Assembly (NCBI GenBank): GCA_958295665.1 | Contig: OY282558.1 | Location: forward strand, 29,223,045 to 29,287,044 | Direction: 5' to 3' | Length of the DNA stretch: 64,000 bases | Source of the DNA: Tipula vernalis | Lineage: Eukaryota > Arthropoda > Insecta > Diptera > Tipulidae | Shown: positions 35,865 through 45,930 of the stretch, in pieces | How positions within the stretch are numbered: the first letter of the stretch is position 1 | How the letters are laid out: each line of letters opens with the position of its first letter | Made by a program: the position numbers and the translations under genes | Notes under the pieces: model-generated | Database searches by the model: none | Told to the model about the DNA's origin: nothing | The model's input: only the letters and a program-made list of their open reading frames with translations

Positions 35865-37450
35865 AAACCGGTTTTTGAGGGCTAGGAAGTGATTGCGACT
35901 AGTCTTGATTACAGGATTCGTATACAATTCGTTTAGAGGGTCCTCTAGTATTGCTCAGGGCCATTTTTTATTTTATCGATTTTGTTAAAAATTGGTAAGG
36001 GGTTTTCGGGTGCTAGAAAGCGATTGCGCTGGGTGTTGATTTCGGGAAAATTTGTCTAGGGGGTTCTCCAGTGGGCCCGGGTGCTTTTTTGTTAATTTTG
36101 GCGAATTTGCTAAAAAATTAGTGAGCGGGGGTTTTCGGGTGCCAGGAAGCGATTGCGACGGGTCTTGATAATTTAGAAGGTGTTCTCCATTTGTGCCCAG
36201 GCCTTTTTTTAATTTTTACGATTTTGGTAAAAATTGGTAAGCTGGGGTTTTCGTGTGCCAAGAATCAATTGTGACCGGTCTTGATTTCGAAAAAAATAGT
36301 TTAGGGGGTTCTTCAGTGGAACTCGGGCTCCTTTGTAATTTTCACGATGTTGGTAAATATTGGTAAGAAGTGTTTTTAAGTGGTATAAGGTGATCCCCAT
36401 TGGTCTTGATTTCAGGAAAATTCAGACTCTATTTTTATAGTTTTAATGATTTTGTTGAAAATTGGTAAGTATGTTTACCAGTCCAGAGTGTCATCCATTG
36501 GAACTTGGGTTTTTTAAATTTTAACTATTTTGTTAAAAGTTGGTAAAGAGGGTTTTCGAGTGCCACGAAGCGATTGTGATGGGTATACATTTTTGGAAAA
36601 TTCGTTTAGGGGGTTCTCCAGTTGAGCCCGGGCTTCTTTTTTTTAGTTTTTACATTTTTGGTAAAAATTTGTGAGCGGGTGGGTGCCAGACAGAGATTGC
36701 AATGGGTCTTGGTTTAAAAAAAATTAGCTTAGGGTCTTTCAGTGGTATCCGGGTTCCTTTTTTCATTTTAACAATTTTGGTAAACATTTGGTAATGAGAG
36801 ATATTCGAGCGGCAGGAAGCGATCGCCATGGGTATTGATTGAAGTCAAATAGGGTTTTGAAAGGTCTGCAATGGGTGTTGATTTCGGGAAATATATGTTT
36901 AGAGGGTCCTCCGGATGGTCGAGGTCCATTTTATAAGTTCAACGATTTTTGTAATAATTGGTGAGCAGGGATTTTCTAGTGTTAGGAGACATTTGCAGTG
37001 GACTGTGATTTCGGGAAATGTCGTTTAGTGGGTCCTCTAATAGGCCTGGGGTTCGTTTTTTTGAATATTTTTTTATTGATCATAATTGGTGAAAGAGAGT
37101 TTTCGAGTGCCAAAACGCGATAACACCGGGTATTGATTCTTAAAAAAAACGTTAAGGAAGTTCTCGTCCGGTGAGCCCCTGTTTGCTTGGTTTTATCTTA
37201 CTTTTTAACTTACTACCGGTTTCTAAAACGGTTATTTGATTTTTATTAATGTTGGTTGGGGTGGCTTTATTTCAGTAAAATTCGTTTAAGAGGATCCTCC
37301 TATGGGAATTCATATTTTTATTATTTTCTTTTGTTAATAGTAATTGGTTAGATGGAAATTTTCTAGTGAAAGGAAGCAATTGTAATGGGTTTTGATTTCT
37401 TGGAAAAATATTTTAGTAGGCTTTCTGGAGAGGTTCGGGTTTCATTTTTA
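35865..37450. repeat. Satellite array, about 13 diverged units of about 125 bp
   Basis: A recurring order of blocks is visible: TTTTCGGGTGCCAGGAAGCG, then GGTCTTGATTTCGGGAAAAT, then TTTAGGGGGTTCTCCAGTGG, then GATTTTGGTAAAAATTGGT. Unit starts fall near 35867, 36001, 36130, 36246, 36370, 36548, 36672, 36795, 36967, 37096 and 37350, with truncated or degenerate units near 36470, 36850 and 37210. Spacing is mostly 116-130 bp. The array is clearly richer in GC than the surroundings. Units differ at many positions, so homogenisation has stopped or is slow. No unit carries a conserved open frame. Confidence 0.85.
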
Positions 37451-37930
37451 TTTTATTTTCTAACAAAGGAAATCTAATTGTTGTTATTGCTATTGATATT
37501 GCATTGTGTTTTTTTTTATTTGTTCAATTGTGATTTTTGAGAATTATATAGAGATCATAAATTAGTTCCAAATATGGATCGTATAGGTTCTGTAAAATGG
37601 CCAATTCCAATGGACCAAAGCCATTTCTCAACCGATTTCGATAGAACTCGGTATGTACCATGAAAATGGGATTGTAAAATGGGAATATGAATATTATTCT
37701 AGTTTCAATAGAATTAAACCATTTCCTTTCAATTGGGATGAATTGTATAGAATGCGATTTGTTTAGTATAGAATGGGATTCAAACATGAGTGTCGGAAAT
37801 TTTTCTGGAAAATCGACAGTCTAAATGGAACTAACATATTGCTCAATTGAATGAGGTGAAACTCAGTGACATGAACGTGTAACAAACGCTAATGTAATTC
37901 GGAACGAGCGTAGCTCGGTGCTCCTGGGAC
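37450..37930. other. Spacer after the satellite, nothing recognised
   Basis: Contains several ATGGGATT/AATGGGAAT-like strings that may be very degenerate repeats. No coding motif. Confidence 0.3.
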
Positions 37931-37934
37931 TAGT

Positions 37935-38062
37935 ATATTATTCAACGAGCATATAATGATAGCTGTTATTCACGAAGATGAAGTTTACCGACACGAGCCG
38001 ATAGACGAGTGTCGTAAATCATCTGAGTGAATAACAGCCATTATATGCGAGTAGAATACGAT
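37935..38062. repeat. Fold-back 1 (GAGCATATAATG...CATTATATGCGAG)
   Basis: ATTATTCAACGAGCATATAA...GCTGTTATTCAC (37939-37975) pairs with GTGAATAACAGCCATTATAT...GAAT (38031-38060). The pairing continues through TTACCGACAC/GTGTCGTAAA to a loop of about 15 bases. The stem is about 55 bp with small bulges. CGATACTTTGTCC follows directly. Confidence 0.65.
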
Positions 38063-38383
38063 ACTTTGTCCACGACCGATAAAAAATTGTATTTTATTAT
38101 CGAATCCTTTAAATAAACCTAAAATAATTTCCGTCGACATTCTGACGTCTCAGTTTAATAATAATGAAAATAGCAAGAGACTACTAGATAAAATTTCCAA
38201 AAATTAAATTTTTATTTGGTAGTAGTGAATAATAGAAGAAGGGACTACTAGATAAACTTGCAGTGAATAATGGATATCATTATAATTGAAGAAACACACG
38301 TATAATGAGTATATTATACGTTAGTCGCGGACAAAATAAGTTACATACAATTTTTCCTTTAACATGAAACTATATGCGAAATA

Positions 38384-38526
38384 GTACATTGTGTCATTAG
38401 GATTAAAAGTGATACTTTGTTTGACGAGCAATTATATTTGCATGCGAGGCGAAGCGCAGCGTAGCCGAGCAAAAGCAAATATTTGCGAGTCAAACAAAGT
38501 CACTTTTAATCCGAATAACACATACT
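38384..38526. repeat. Fold-back 2 (GGATTAAAAGTGATACTTTGTTTGACGAG)
   Basis: GTCATTAGGATTAAAAGTGA...TTTGACGAGCA pairs with TGCGAGTCAAACAAAGTCAC...TTTTAATCC. The centre, GCGAGGCGAAGCGCAGCGTA followed by GCCGAGC, is unusually GC-rich. It ends about 40 bp before the Crypton-like palindrome. GGATTAAAAGTG appears again on the far side of that palindrome (about 39594), so the two may belong together. Confidence 0.65.
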
Positions 38527-38725
38527 ATTTTTTCTTCAACGAAGAAATGCTTATTATAAACTAATTATACAAGTAAGTACAAATTATGTAATTAAAATTT
38601 CAAAATTGAAAGTAATTTTGTTGAAATATTTTGTGAAACTAAGGAGATCATGACTTTTGTTTGGTTTGACTATTGTAAGTGTCAAACTGCCAAGCTATAA
38701 TTATAATATTTTTCTTGCGAACAAA

Positions 38726-39151
38726 ATGTTTGAATCAGAAGATTTATCAAATTTACCTCCGGATGTGGTTCAAACAGCAAAGGAAATTGTATTAAACCTA
38801 TTGCCATCAAAATCACGTAAGATTTACGAGTGCGCATATAACCGATTTTTGAAGTGGTGTACTGAAAAAAATGTGCAATCTGGATTATATTCAGAAAGCG
38901 TTCTATTGGCATACTTTGCCAATTTGTCTACGAAGATGAAAAGTTCGACTCTTTGGGCGCAATATTCTATGGTTAAGGCCACATTAAATTATAAAAATGG
39001 CGTAAACATCGAAAAATATTCCAAATTGCGAGCATTTTTAAAAAAACAGAATGTTGGTTACACAGCAAAAAAATCGAGGGTTCTCGATAAAGCACAAATC
39101 GACTTGTTTTTAAATTTTGCTCCCAAAGAGTCGAACTTTTCATCTTCGTAG
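38726..39151 (+). pseudogene. Crypton-type tyrosine recombinase, N-terminal half
   Basis: I take ATG at 38726 as the start (MFESEDLSNLPPDVVQTAKE); an upstream in-frame ATG at 38657 adds 23 residues of untranslated-looking sequence. LPSKSRKIYECAYNRFLKWC, YSESVLLAYFANLSTKM and STLWAQYSMVKATLNY form the SAM-like core-binding domain. LRAFLKKQNVGYTAKKSRVL then leads toward the catalytic domain, as in the tyrosine recombinases of insect Cryptons. The frame continues through the spacer to DLFLNFAPKE and then runs into the inverted arm, stopping at 39151. The catalytic domain (R...HxxR...Y) is entirely absent, so it cannot recombine. It might still bind DNA if expressed. Confidence 0.7.
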
Positions 39152-39353
39152 ACAAATTGGCAAAGTATGCCAATAGAACGCTTTCTGAATATAATCCAGA
39201 TTGCACATTTTTTTCAGTACACCACTTCAAAAATCGGTTATATGCGCACTCGTAAATCTTACGTGATTTTGATGGCAATAGGTTTAATACAATTTCCTTT
39301 GCTGTTTGAACCACATCCGGAGGTAAATTTGATAAATCTTCTGATTCAAACAT
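39122..39353 (-). pseudogene. Mirror copy of the recombinase N-terminus
   Basis: The right arm encodes the same N-terminus on the minus strand from ATG at 39353 to SSTLW at 39124. It then reads antisense spacer sequence to a stop at 38973. It has no independent function that I can see. Confidence 0.7.
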
Positions 39354-39519
39354 TTTGTTCGCAAGAAAAATATTATAATTATAGCTTGGCAGTTTGACAC
39401 TTACAATAGTCAAACCAAACAAAAGTCATGATCTCCTTAGTTTCACAAAATATTTCAACAAAATTACTTTCAATTTTGAAATTTTAATTACATAATTTGT
39501 ACTTACTTGTAATATATAC

Positions 39520-42500
39520 ATTATACATATTATTGTGTCTTCACTATAATATTTTTCTCCTATAGTATTAAAAATACCTACTTTTACACCAAGGATTAAA
39601 AGTGTAGCTTAGCAACACACACATTTTATAAAATAGTAAGAAAAAGGCCAACTTTAATACCAAAAAACAGTATTAAAACAAGAGGCTTTTAAGACGTTGG
39701 GAGAAAAACGATTATTTTTAGTTACTATCTTAGTTTATTAGAAGAGCTTTTGTTTTGTTTTTATACGAAAATGGTTATGATACATGTAATTTTATTTGAA
39801 TGAAAAAACGAGTCATGAAAATGTTTATTTCTTAGTGAAAATCGTCTTCAAAAATAAGGTATTTTTGTACTTTAAAATGTTGTGGTTTTTGTAATATACG
39901 TCGTAAACTCATAACTTGAAATTTATAAACAATACAATAATCATCTCGTTCATTGCCTCCATTCTCAAATTTGAATTCGAATACCTTTCTGTTGTTATTT
40001 TGATTTGATTTTTTGTTTTCTTCACGCTCATTGTATTGATTTAATTTTTTCTGTTTGGCTCTTTTTAATTTATTTTAATTTCGATTGTTGAGCGGAGACG
40101 TGCTGTCTTTTTTCTTACCATTAGTTTTAGGTGTGGACAAATCATGACGTCATTAAATATTGAATTTTCTCTTTTTAATACATATTGTTATTGTTGTAGA
40201 ATGTTTTTTAATTTAATTTCTCCTATTTTATTTTGATTATTGCTGGAAAATAGGGAAATTTGAGAACCTGTGTTTTAAATGAGTAAGACATTGAGTTGTT
40301 TTTAGCGATTTCATAAAAAATATTTAACTCGGTTTAACTTTTTATTCATGTTTTTATCATCAATCGAAATCGCGTTTTTTCATACAAACTCAAATAGAAT
40401 TGATCGGATAGTTAAATAATGACATTTATATTACCCAAAATATTAAAAGTCTGAATGGTTTTAGATGTCTGCTTTTCACCGGTGTGCATGCCCTTGAATT
40501 TCTTACTATCAAATAATCCGGAGCTTAAAACTTGGTTTAATCCTGTTTTAAACAAATGTGAACTAGTCACATGAGTGAAAGAGTCATTTGCCAAACTAAT
40601 TTGCATTAAATATTTCCAATAAGTTCAACAAACAGGGATTGATTCACTGTTGCAAACTTTTGCACACTTCGAGCTTTAGTTGCATTACGAAAAACATTTG
40701 CTTCGATTAGCACCCTGAAACATATTTTTTAAATGCAAGATGAACATTTTTTCATTACAGCTCCCAAAGCGATGGATGATGATAGGTAGCCCTGGTTTAG
40801 AGCTGACGTCTTTTTTTAGTGATTTTAGTGGATTAAATAAAAATTAGTTTTAATTTAAATAAATAAATATATACATAACAAAAAAATGTGTTAAATCCAG
40901 TTAAAAGTGTTAGTGTTCGATTTAAATATAAAAGTGTTGTTAAAAGTGACTATTTAGCAGTTTTGATAAATTTAATTTGTGAAAATGAAGTTTATAAAGA
41001 TGGCGAGAAAATTATAATTTTTGGTTTCAAAATTAAATTATTTGTGTAATTTTAGTTTCAGTTTAAATGAAAGTGAAATGATTCTGTGTGATGGCTTTAT
41101 AAGAAAAGCTATTTTAAATGCGCATATACAAATCTTAGGTTTGTTATTTCGTATGCGAAATTTATGCATATAAGAATTGTGCCCCAAAATGCGTGCACTT
41201 TACATCAAAAATTAAGATAAGTTTTAAAGATGTCGTTTTTAATTATTCTTGTGTTGATATAAATTATAGTATTGATATTATTACATATTAATGTATATTT
41301 TGGTGTATCCCTGTAATTATAGACTCATGTCATATTATTTATTGTGCAATTAAAAAATTAAATTAAAATATTTTCGTTTATTATATAATAATAATAAACA
41401 GTTTAACATACAACTTTGATGTGTTTCATTAATATACTCAAAACGTTTATTTTACCGTTTATGTGCAAATATGTTGTGATTTTAGTGAATTTTTTATTGT
41501 GCATTGTTTATTTTTGTGAGTGATATTAATACGGTATTCTTAATGCTACAGGGATTTGAACCAGTTTATTAAAGGTGCATCGTTGTAATATAAAGTGATG
41601 TGGCCATATATGACATATTGTTGTGAATTTGTGTGAAAAATGTGAATAAATTGATTTTTTTTTATAGTGAATCAACGTTAAAAATTTGATAGTTGATCGG
41701 ATATCGGATTAATCATGTCCTAAATGTTGATTTGAACGGTTCTACTCAGGTAAGTGATTGTAAAAAAACAGTTAATATGTCTAATTATAGTTATATTAGT
41801 TTTGTAGAATAGTGTCTTTGGATTTGTGTGTTTTTTGTGATATTTTTTAATTAGTACAAAATATTGTCACTCAAAATTTGCGGTTCTGTTGAAATGGGAT
41901 ATGACATTTTTAAAGCAGTTTAGACAATTAGACAAGTTTAGATTTCCAACTTCATTTTTACTGACACATATTGCATTTATAAAAAAACCTAGAACAAAAG
42001 TCATCGAAATTAAAACTAATTTACAATTTTAGTACAAAGTTATAACAAAATGTTATTTGTCACTTGATCAGAATCTACCCCCTGATATGTTTTAGTACAA
42101 GTTTGAGCAACGGTAGTAAGAGTAAGAGTAGACAACATAAATAGATGCATTCTCATTTAGTATGGTATTGTTGAAGAATCTCATTTCGTGTTTTGGATAT
42201 AACTAACGTTATGCGTAGAGAAAATTTCTAACTGTCCGTGTTTCGGTAGTCTTCTTCTAGTTTTTGGTTATTTGAAAGCTTTAGGTCATTAAATATTTTA
42301 CACAATTAATTTTATTAAAGTATTTATTATTTTATTATTATAAGAGGTTATTATTTTTACATTAATTATTAAAAGAATTTATTTTAGCTGAACGCACAAT
42401 TTTACGTCCTTTTTACTGCTATTGTTGTTTACGTCTACTTTTACTTAACTCTTTTTAAATATACACCGCGACAGTGCTGAAGTGAAAAATTATGACTATA

Positions 42501-42635
42501 TGTATTACGTTAGATATTACAATTACGATTAGTTGATATGAATATTTCAACAATCAACTTTCAACTAAGTTATAAATTATAAACTTATAAAATGAACATT
42601 ATATAAAATAATAATTATATTAATGATTAATTTAG
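39520..42635. other. AT-rich stretch; possible splice donor, no coding motif
   Basis: No protein motif was found. 40774-41749 is rich in GTGTT/AAAGTG strings, as in long insect 5' leaders, and ends at ACTCAG followed by GTAAGTG (donor at 41750). That would suit a non-coding first exon, but nothing else supports a gene. Confidence 0.25.
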
Positions 42636-42639
42636 GTCA

Positions 42640-42925
42640 TGATTGATTTTTGGCAATTTTTTTTGTTTCTAACGGTTTTTTTAAAATATCCGCATTTTAC
42701 ATTTCGGATCTACAATAATAAATCTTAATTATTCCAAAATTTACTTTTTCATTAATAAAATGATATTTAACATCGGTGTGTTTACTTCTTTTGTTTACAA
42801 TCCCGTTTTTAATCATTTTAATATAACTTTGATTATCAATGAATAAAGTTACATTTATCTGTTGATCACTGATTAATTCTTCGATTAGCGATTTGAGATA
42901 AAGTTTTAAAATTTATATTAGTCGA
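42640..42925 (-). pseudogene. copia-type RNase H fragment
   Basis: Minus-strand frame: LYLKSLIEELISDQQINVTL, FIDNQSYIKMIKNGIVNKRS, KHTDVKYHFINEKVNFGIIK, IYYCRSE and ADILKKPLE. This is the copia RNase H ending (IDNQSAI, K.RTKHIDVKYHFIRE, ADI.TKPL). One stop falls just before ADILKKP. It belongs to the same copia remnant as the pieces at 44370-45880. Confidence 0.75.
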
Positions 42926-42927
42926 TA

Positions 42928-44368
42928 GGTCTTTGTTAAATGTAGCTAGTTTCAACGTGCAAAGTTTAGTCCCAAATATTGACGAGATTCGTCACATTTT
43001 TAATTGTGCTTCAGTGGACATTCTTTGTTTCTCTGAGACATTTTTAAATCCGAATATCCCTAATTCAGCTTTGGCCATCAAAGGTTATAATATATTTAGG
43101 AAAGATAGAGCGGTACCTGCTCTTAATTATGGTGGTTTATGTATGTTTGTAGGAAATCACATTAAGGCTAGATTAGTTACCATACCTTCTGCCATTTCAG
43201 AATTGTTAGTATCGGATGTAGAGTTTGTATTTGTCAATGTTTTCATTAATGGTCGTAAAATCTTAGTCGGTACCATCTATAACCCACCAAAAACTAGTAA
43301 GAGATCGTATGCCCAATTTAAAAAATCACTTGTAGACTAAGAAAGTTTATTTAGTGATTTCTCTTGTAGATTCGATGAAATGTATACTATATATCAGGTG
43401 ACTTTAATTTCGATATACTCCAAAATTCCGGCTTCCCTCGGGATTATTTGAATCTTTTAAATAGTCTTAATTTATCCGTACACAACACTGTGTCACCAAC
43501 GTTTTCTTGTCCAACCGCTAGCGGGGCAAACAGGGTAACAGAGTTGTAGGGTTAATTCGAATTGCTAAACGTAATTTTTTCAAGGACAAGTTAGACTCCT
43601 CTCTTCCTCCCAAAGTTTTCTGGCGTAATGTTCGTAATTTAGGCTTAGGCAGATGCAAGATTAGTTCAAATGGGGATTTCAAACCCAATGAAATTAATAG
43701 TTATTTTTGCTCTAGTCTGAACTCAAGCAGTAGTTCCGTCGATTTGTTCTCTAACGCGTTTTCTTATTCGTTTTCGTTTTCAAATATTTCTCGAGGATTT
43801 ACAATCTGCTATTTGGAAGGTTAAATCGGAATCTTCTGGTCTGGATAACGTCAATTTAAAATTCGTTAAGGTAATTTTCCATTTCGTCTCAAAATACTTG
43901 TTACATATCTTCAATTTTATTCTCACGCCCCCTTCCTATCCAGATCAGTGGAAACTAAGTAAAATAATCTCGATCCCCAAATATCAGTAATCCTTTAGAG
44001 CTATCCCATTTTCGGACAATTAGCATTTTAAGTTCTTTCTCTAAGGCTTTCGAGATAGTTGTTAAAAATTAAATTCAATCGCATTTACATAGCAACAGTT
44101 TAATTAGTTGCCTCCAATCTGGGTTTAGGAAATTTCATAGCACTTCTACTGATGATGATATTAGGCGTAATATGAATAATAGGGAATTAACTTCTTTAAG
44201 TTTGTTAGATTTTTCTAAGGCCTTTGATTCTATTAATCACGGAATTCTTTTTAATAAACTCTTATCTCAGTTTAGATTTTCGCTTTCTGCTGCCAAATTG
44301 ATTTTTAACTATCTTTCTAATCGTTCTCAGGCAGTTTTTTTCGACAATTTCTTGTCTGATTTCCTTCC
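42928..44368 (+). pseudogene. Non-LTR retrotransposon ORF2 (endonuclease and partial RT)
   Basis: The plus strand opens LNVASFNVQSLVPNIDEIRH, LCFSETFLNPNI, YNIFRKDR, GGLCMFV and VGTIYNPPKTS, an AP-type endonuclease, closing at 43339. After a frameshift come GDFNFD-like and SVHNTVSPTF sequences. An internal deletion near 43530 leads to RIAKRNFFKDKLDSSLPPKV followed by FWRNVRNLGL. RT motifs follow: ISILSSFSKAFEIVVK, LQSGFRKFHSTST and LLDFSKAFDSINHGILFNKL (motif A), NRSQAVFFDNFLSD. Everything past about 44368, including the YADD box, is missing. It lies between copia RT and copia RNase H pieces that run the other way. Confidence 0.75.
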
Positions 44369-44369
44369 T

Positions 44370-44737
44370 GTAATCCATCGTAAACATAAATGGCTAGTAA
44401 CATCGATGAATTTTGATTCTTAAACAAACATCTCTCTGATTTTAATGGTTCCATTCCTTTGTTAATTAGAAAAGTAGTAAATGTTTTATTCTAGTTTAAT
44501 GGGGCTTGCTTTGAGACCATGTCCAATTTCTTTTCTTCTTTGATTGGTCCACTGATGGTTTCTTCGTAAGTCAACAATACGTAATCTTTAAATTTTCTGG
44601 TAATTTTTTTGTACTTTCACTGCGATGAGTGTCAACTGTTTCCTTTCTTTTTACAATTTTCTGGGTTTGAACTTCTTGTATAATCTCTACGGCAGGCTCA
44701 GCAATTTTAAGAATATTGATTATTAAAACAATACTTG
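44370..44737 (-). pseudogene. copia-type hinge and reverse transcriptase fragments
   Basis: Minus strand: EPAVEIIQEVQTQ (about 44700-44660), YVLLTYEETISGP (about 44580-44545; family TYEEAISGP), then QAPLN.NKTFTTF (about 44500-44465). After a deletion comes CLFKNQNSSMLLATYVYDGL near 44440-44375, the YVDDLL box with the first Asp changed to Tyr. The order matches copia Pol. The tail of the plus-strand frame over 44370-44423 is antisense to this and not part of the non-LTR element. Confidence 0.7.
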
Positions 44738-44988
44738 ATTATTTTATGATATATTTATTATTTAATTTAATAGCTGTGCCTTATAGTAACAATATTCAGA
44801 GTTATACAGAAAATCGATTTCGGAGTTTACTCCATCGTCGGTTCTTTAAAAATTATTATATAATATAATAGTTTTTAAGGAACCGACGATGGAGTAAACT
44901 CCGAAATCGATTTTTTGTATAACTCTGAATATTGTTACTATAAGGCACAACTATTAAATTAAATAATAAATATATCATAAGAAATAAT
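44738..44988. mobile_element. 251-bp fold-back with hammerhead-like cores
   Basis: Two arms of about 115 bp, about 97% alike, meet at an AT loop near 44863. CTTATAGTAACAATATTCAG (left) is mirrored by CTGAATATTGTTACTATAAG (right). Each arm reads outward as CCGACGA-TGGAGTAAACTCC-GAAA-TCG: plus strand 44883-44909, minus strand 44841-44815. That is the order of a hammerhead core (CUGANGA, stem II, GAAA) with C for U at position 4. Hammerheads of this form are known in Penelope-like retroelement ends. The element interrupts the copia remnant between integrase and hinge. Confidence 0.6.
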
Positions 44989-45059
44989 ATCATAGAAGTA
45001 ACAAAATATTATCACAAAATTAAAAAATGGATATAACTTATTCAGAATATTCATAGGTA

Positions 45060-45590
45060 TATTTTTGTTTTACTGGACTTTCAAAAATTACATCCCTTCA
45101 AACAAATATTTTCTCTTTTACTAGATCCCAAAGTCAATAAGAATTCAAGGCATAACCTATGAAATGTTCTTCAACTTTGGCGTATGCTACTGAACCAAAT
45201 ATTTGTATAGTCTAGATAAATAAGGTAGCTTGTTAAACCATAGTTGAGCAGGAGTTTTATCCATGGTTGAGGTAGGACTTCTATTCAGTTAGCTGCTGTA
45301 CGAACTGCTTCTTCCCACATTTTTTTTTCAAATTCGAATCATAAAGAAGAGTCCTCGAATTTTCTAGAAGAGTCCTATTGAGTCTCTCTGCTTTCCCGTT
45401 AAGCTGTGACGTGTGTGGCAAAGTGTAATCAAGAACAATCCCTCTTTTACTGTAATAACCCTTCATATAGTTGCTCATACATTCGCCTCCTGGGCCTCGC
45501 CAAGCTCCATTTTGATTTTAACTTCTGCTACGTATTTTTTGACTATGTTGACCATTTTGCTTTTATTATTTTTTTAAATAGGGCATCGTG
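45060..45590 (-). pseudogene. copia-type integrase core, decayed
   Basis: Open part (45478-45281): SNYMKGYYSKRGIVLDYTLP, HTSQLNGKAERLNRTLLENS and RTLLYDSNLKKK, the copia integrase stretch around the catalytic Glu (QNGxAERxNRTLxExxR). Further down across stops: GSVAYAKVEEHFIGYALNSY and RDVIFESPVKQKY, the usual end of the integrase. Frameshifts at about 45290 and 45490 break it. Confidence 0.8.
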
Positions 45591-45880
45591 AAGTGCGTAA
45601 AAAAATGATGACGTATTTCTTGTTATTCCAAGTTGAAGATTTAATTGGGCCACAAAGATTAGTGTGAACTAATTCTAGCGGCCTGGATGCTCTTTGTCTT
45701 TCTTCATTGCATGGTTGTCTGGTTTGTTTCCTTTTTACGTAGACTCCACAAACATCATCATTTTCGTTTAGATCACATTTTATTCCGCTTGAATAAGCCT
45801 TTTTAAATTTTGAAGATTGAAATGGCCTAACTTCTTGTGCCATACGTCAGCGAGGAGACTTGCTTAATGCTTCATTATGT
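45574..45880 (-). pseudogene. copia-type GAG-pre-integrase domain
   Basis: Frame 1 of the minus strand reads ADVWHKKLGHFN, then after a shift SSKFKKAYSSGIKCDLNEND and DVCGVYVKRKQTRQPCNEER, followed by RPLELVHTNLCGPIKSST. These are the HHCC zinc site and the start of the integrase (HTDLCGP with the first catalytic Asp changed to Asn). Upstream gag is absent; the element is cut off at about 45880, beside the AATC tail. Confidence 0.8.
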
Positions 45881-45888
45881 ATATTGAA

Positions 45889-45910
45889 ATCAATCAATCA
45901 ATCAATCAAA
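45889..45910 (+). repeat. (AATC)n tail
   Basis: Five AATC units ending in AAA, immediately before the right-hand copy of the 20-bp direct repeat. Short tails of this kind end some non-LTR elements. Confidence 0.8.
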
Positions 45911-45930
45911 ATTACAGCTCCCAAAGCGAT

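Larger units (their letters stand above)
38568..39511. mobile_element. 944-bp palindrome from a Crypton-type element
   Basis: Left arm 38568-38957 and right arm 39122-39511 are reverse complements of each other, 390 bp each. I found no mismatch in the stretches compared base by base, and the translations of both arms agree over about 100 residues. The 164-bp spacer is unique. The arms carry the 5' untranslated and N-terminal part of a tyrosine recombinase gene, so the structure is a snap-back of one element end. Either it formed very recently or it is an assembly artefact. Confidence 0.75.
40754..45930 (+). repeat. 20-bp direct repeat bracketing 5.1 kb
   Basis: ATTACAGCTCCCAAAGCGAT is present exactly at 40754-40773 and 45911-45930. 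The right copy directly follows an (AATC)n tail (45889-45910). This looks like the target duplication of a large insertion whose 3' end is the AATC tail. The contents are composite (copia plus non-LTR pieces), so the event is not simple. Confidence 0.5.

Noticed and set aside
35865..37450. Regularly spaced repeats suggesting a CRISPR-like array
   Set aside because: Units are long (about 125 bp), diverged and contiguous without unique spacers, in an insect genome; this is a satellite.
38682..38912. 76-codon minus-strand open frame, repeated at 39167-39397 on the plus strand
   Set aside because: Both are antisense shadows of the recombinase N-terminus in the two palindrome arms.
44370..44423. 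End of the plus-strand non-LTR frame after DFLPV
   Set aside because: This stretch is the antisense of the copia YVDD region, so the non-LTR element ends at about 44368.
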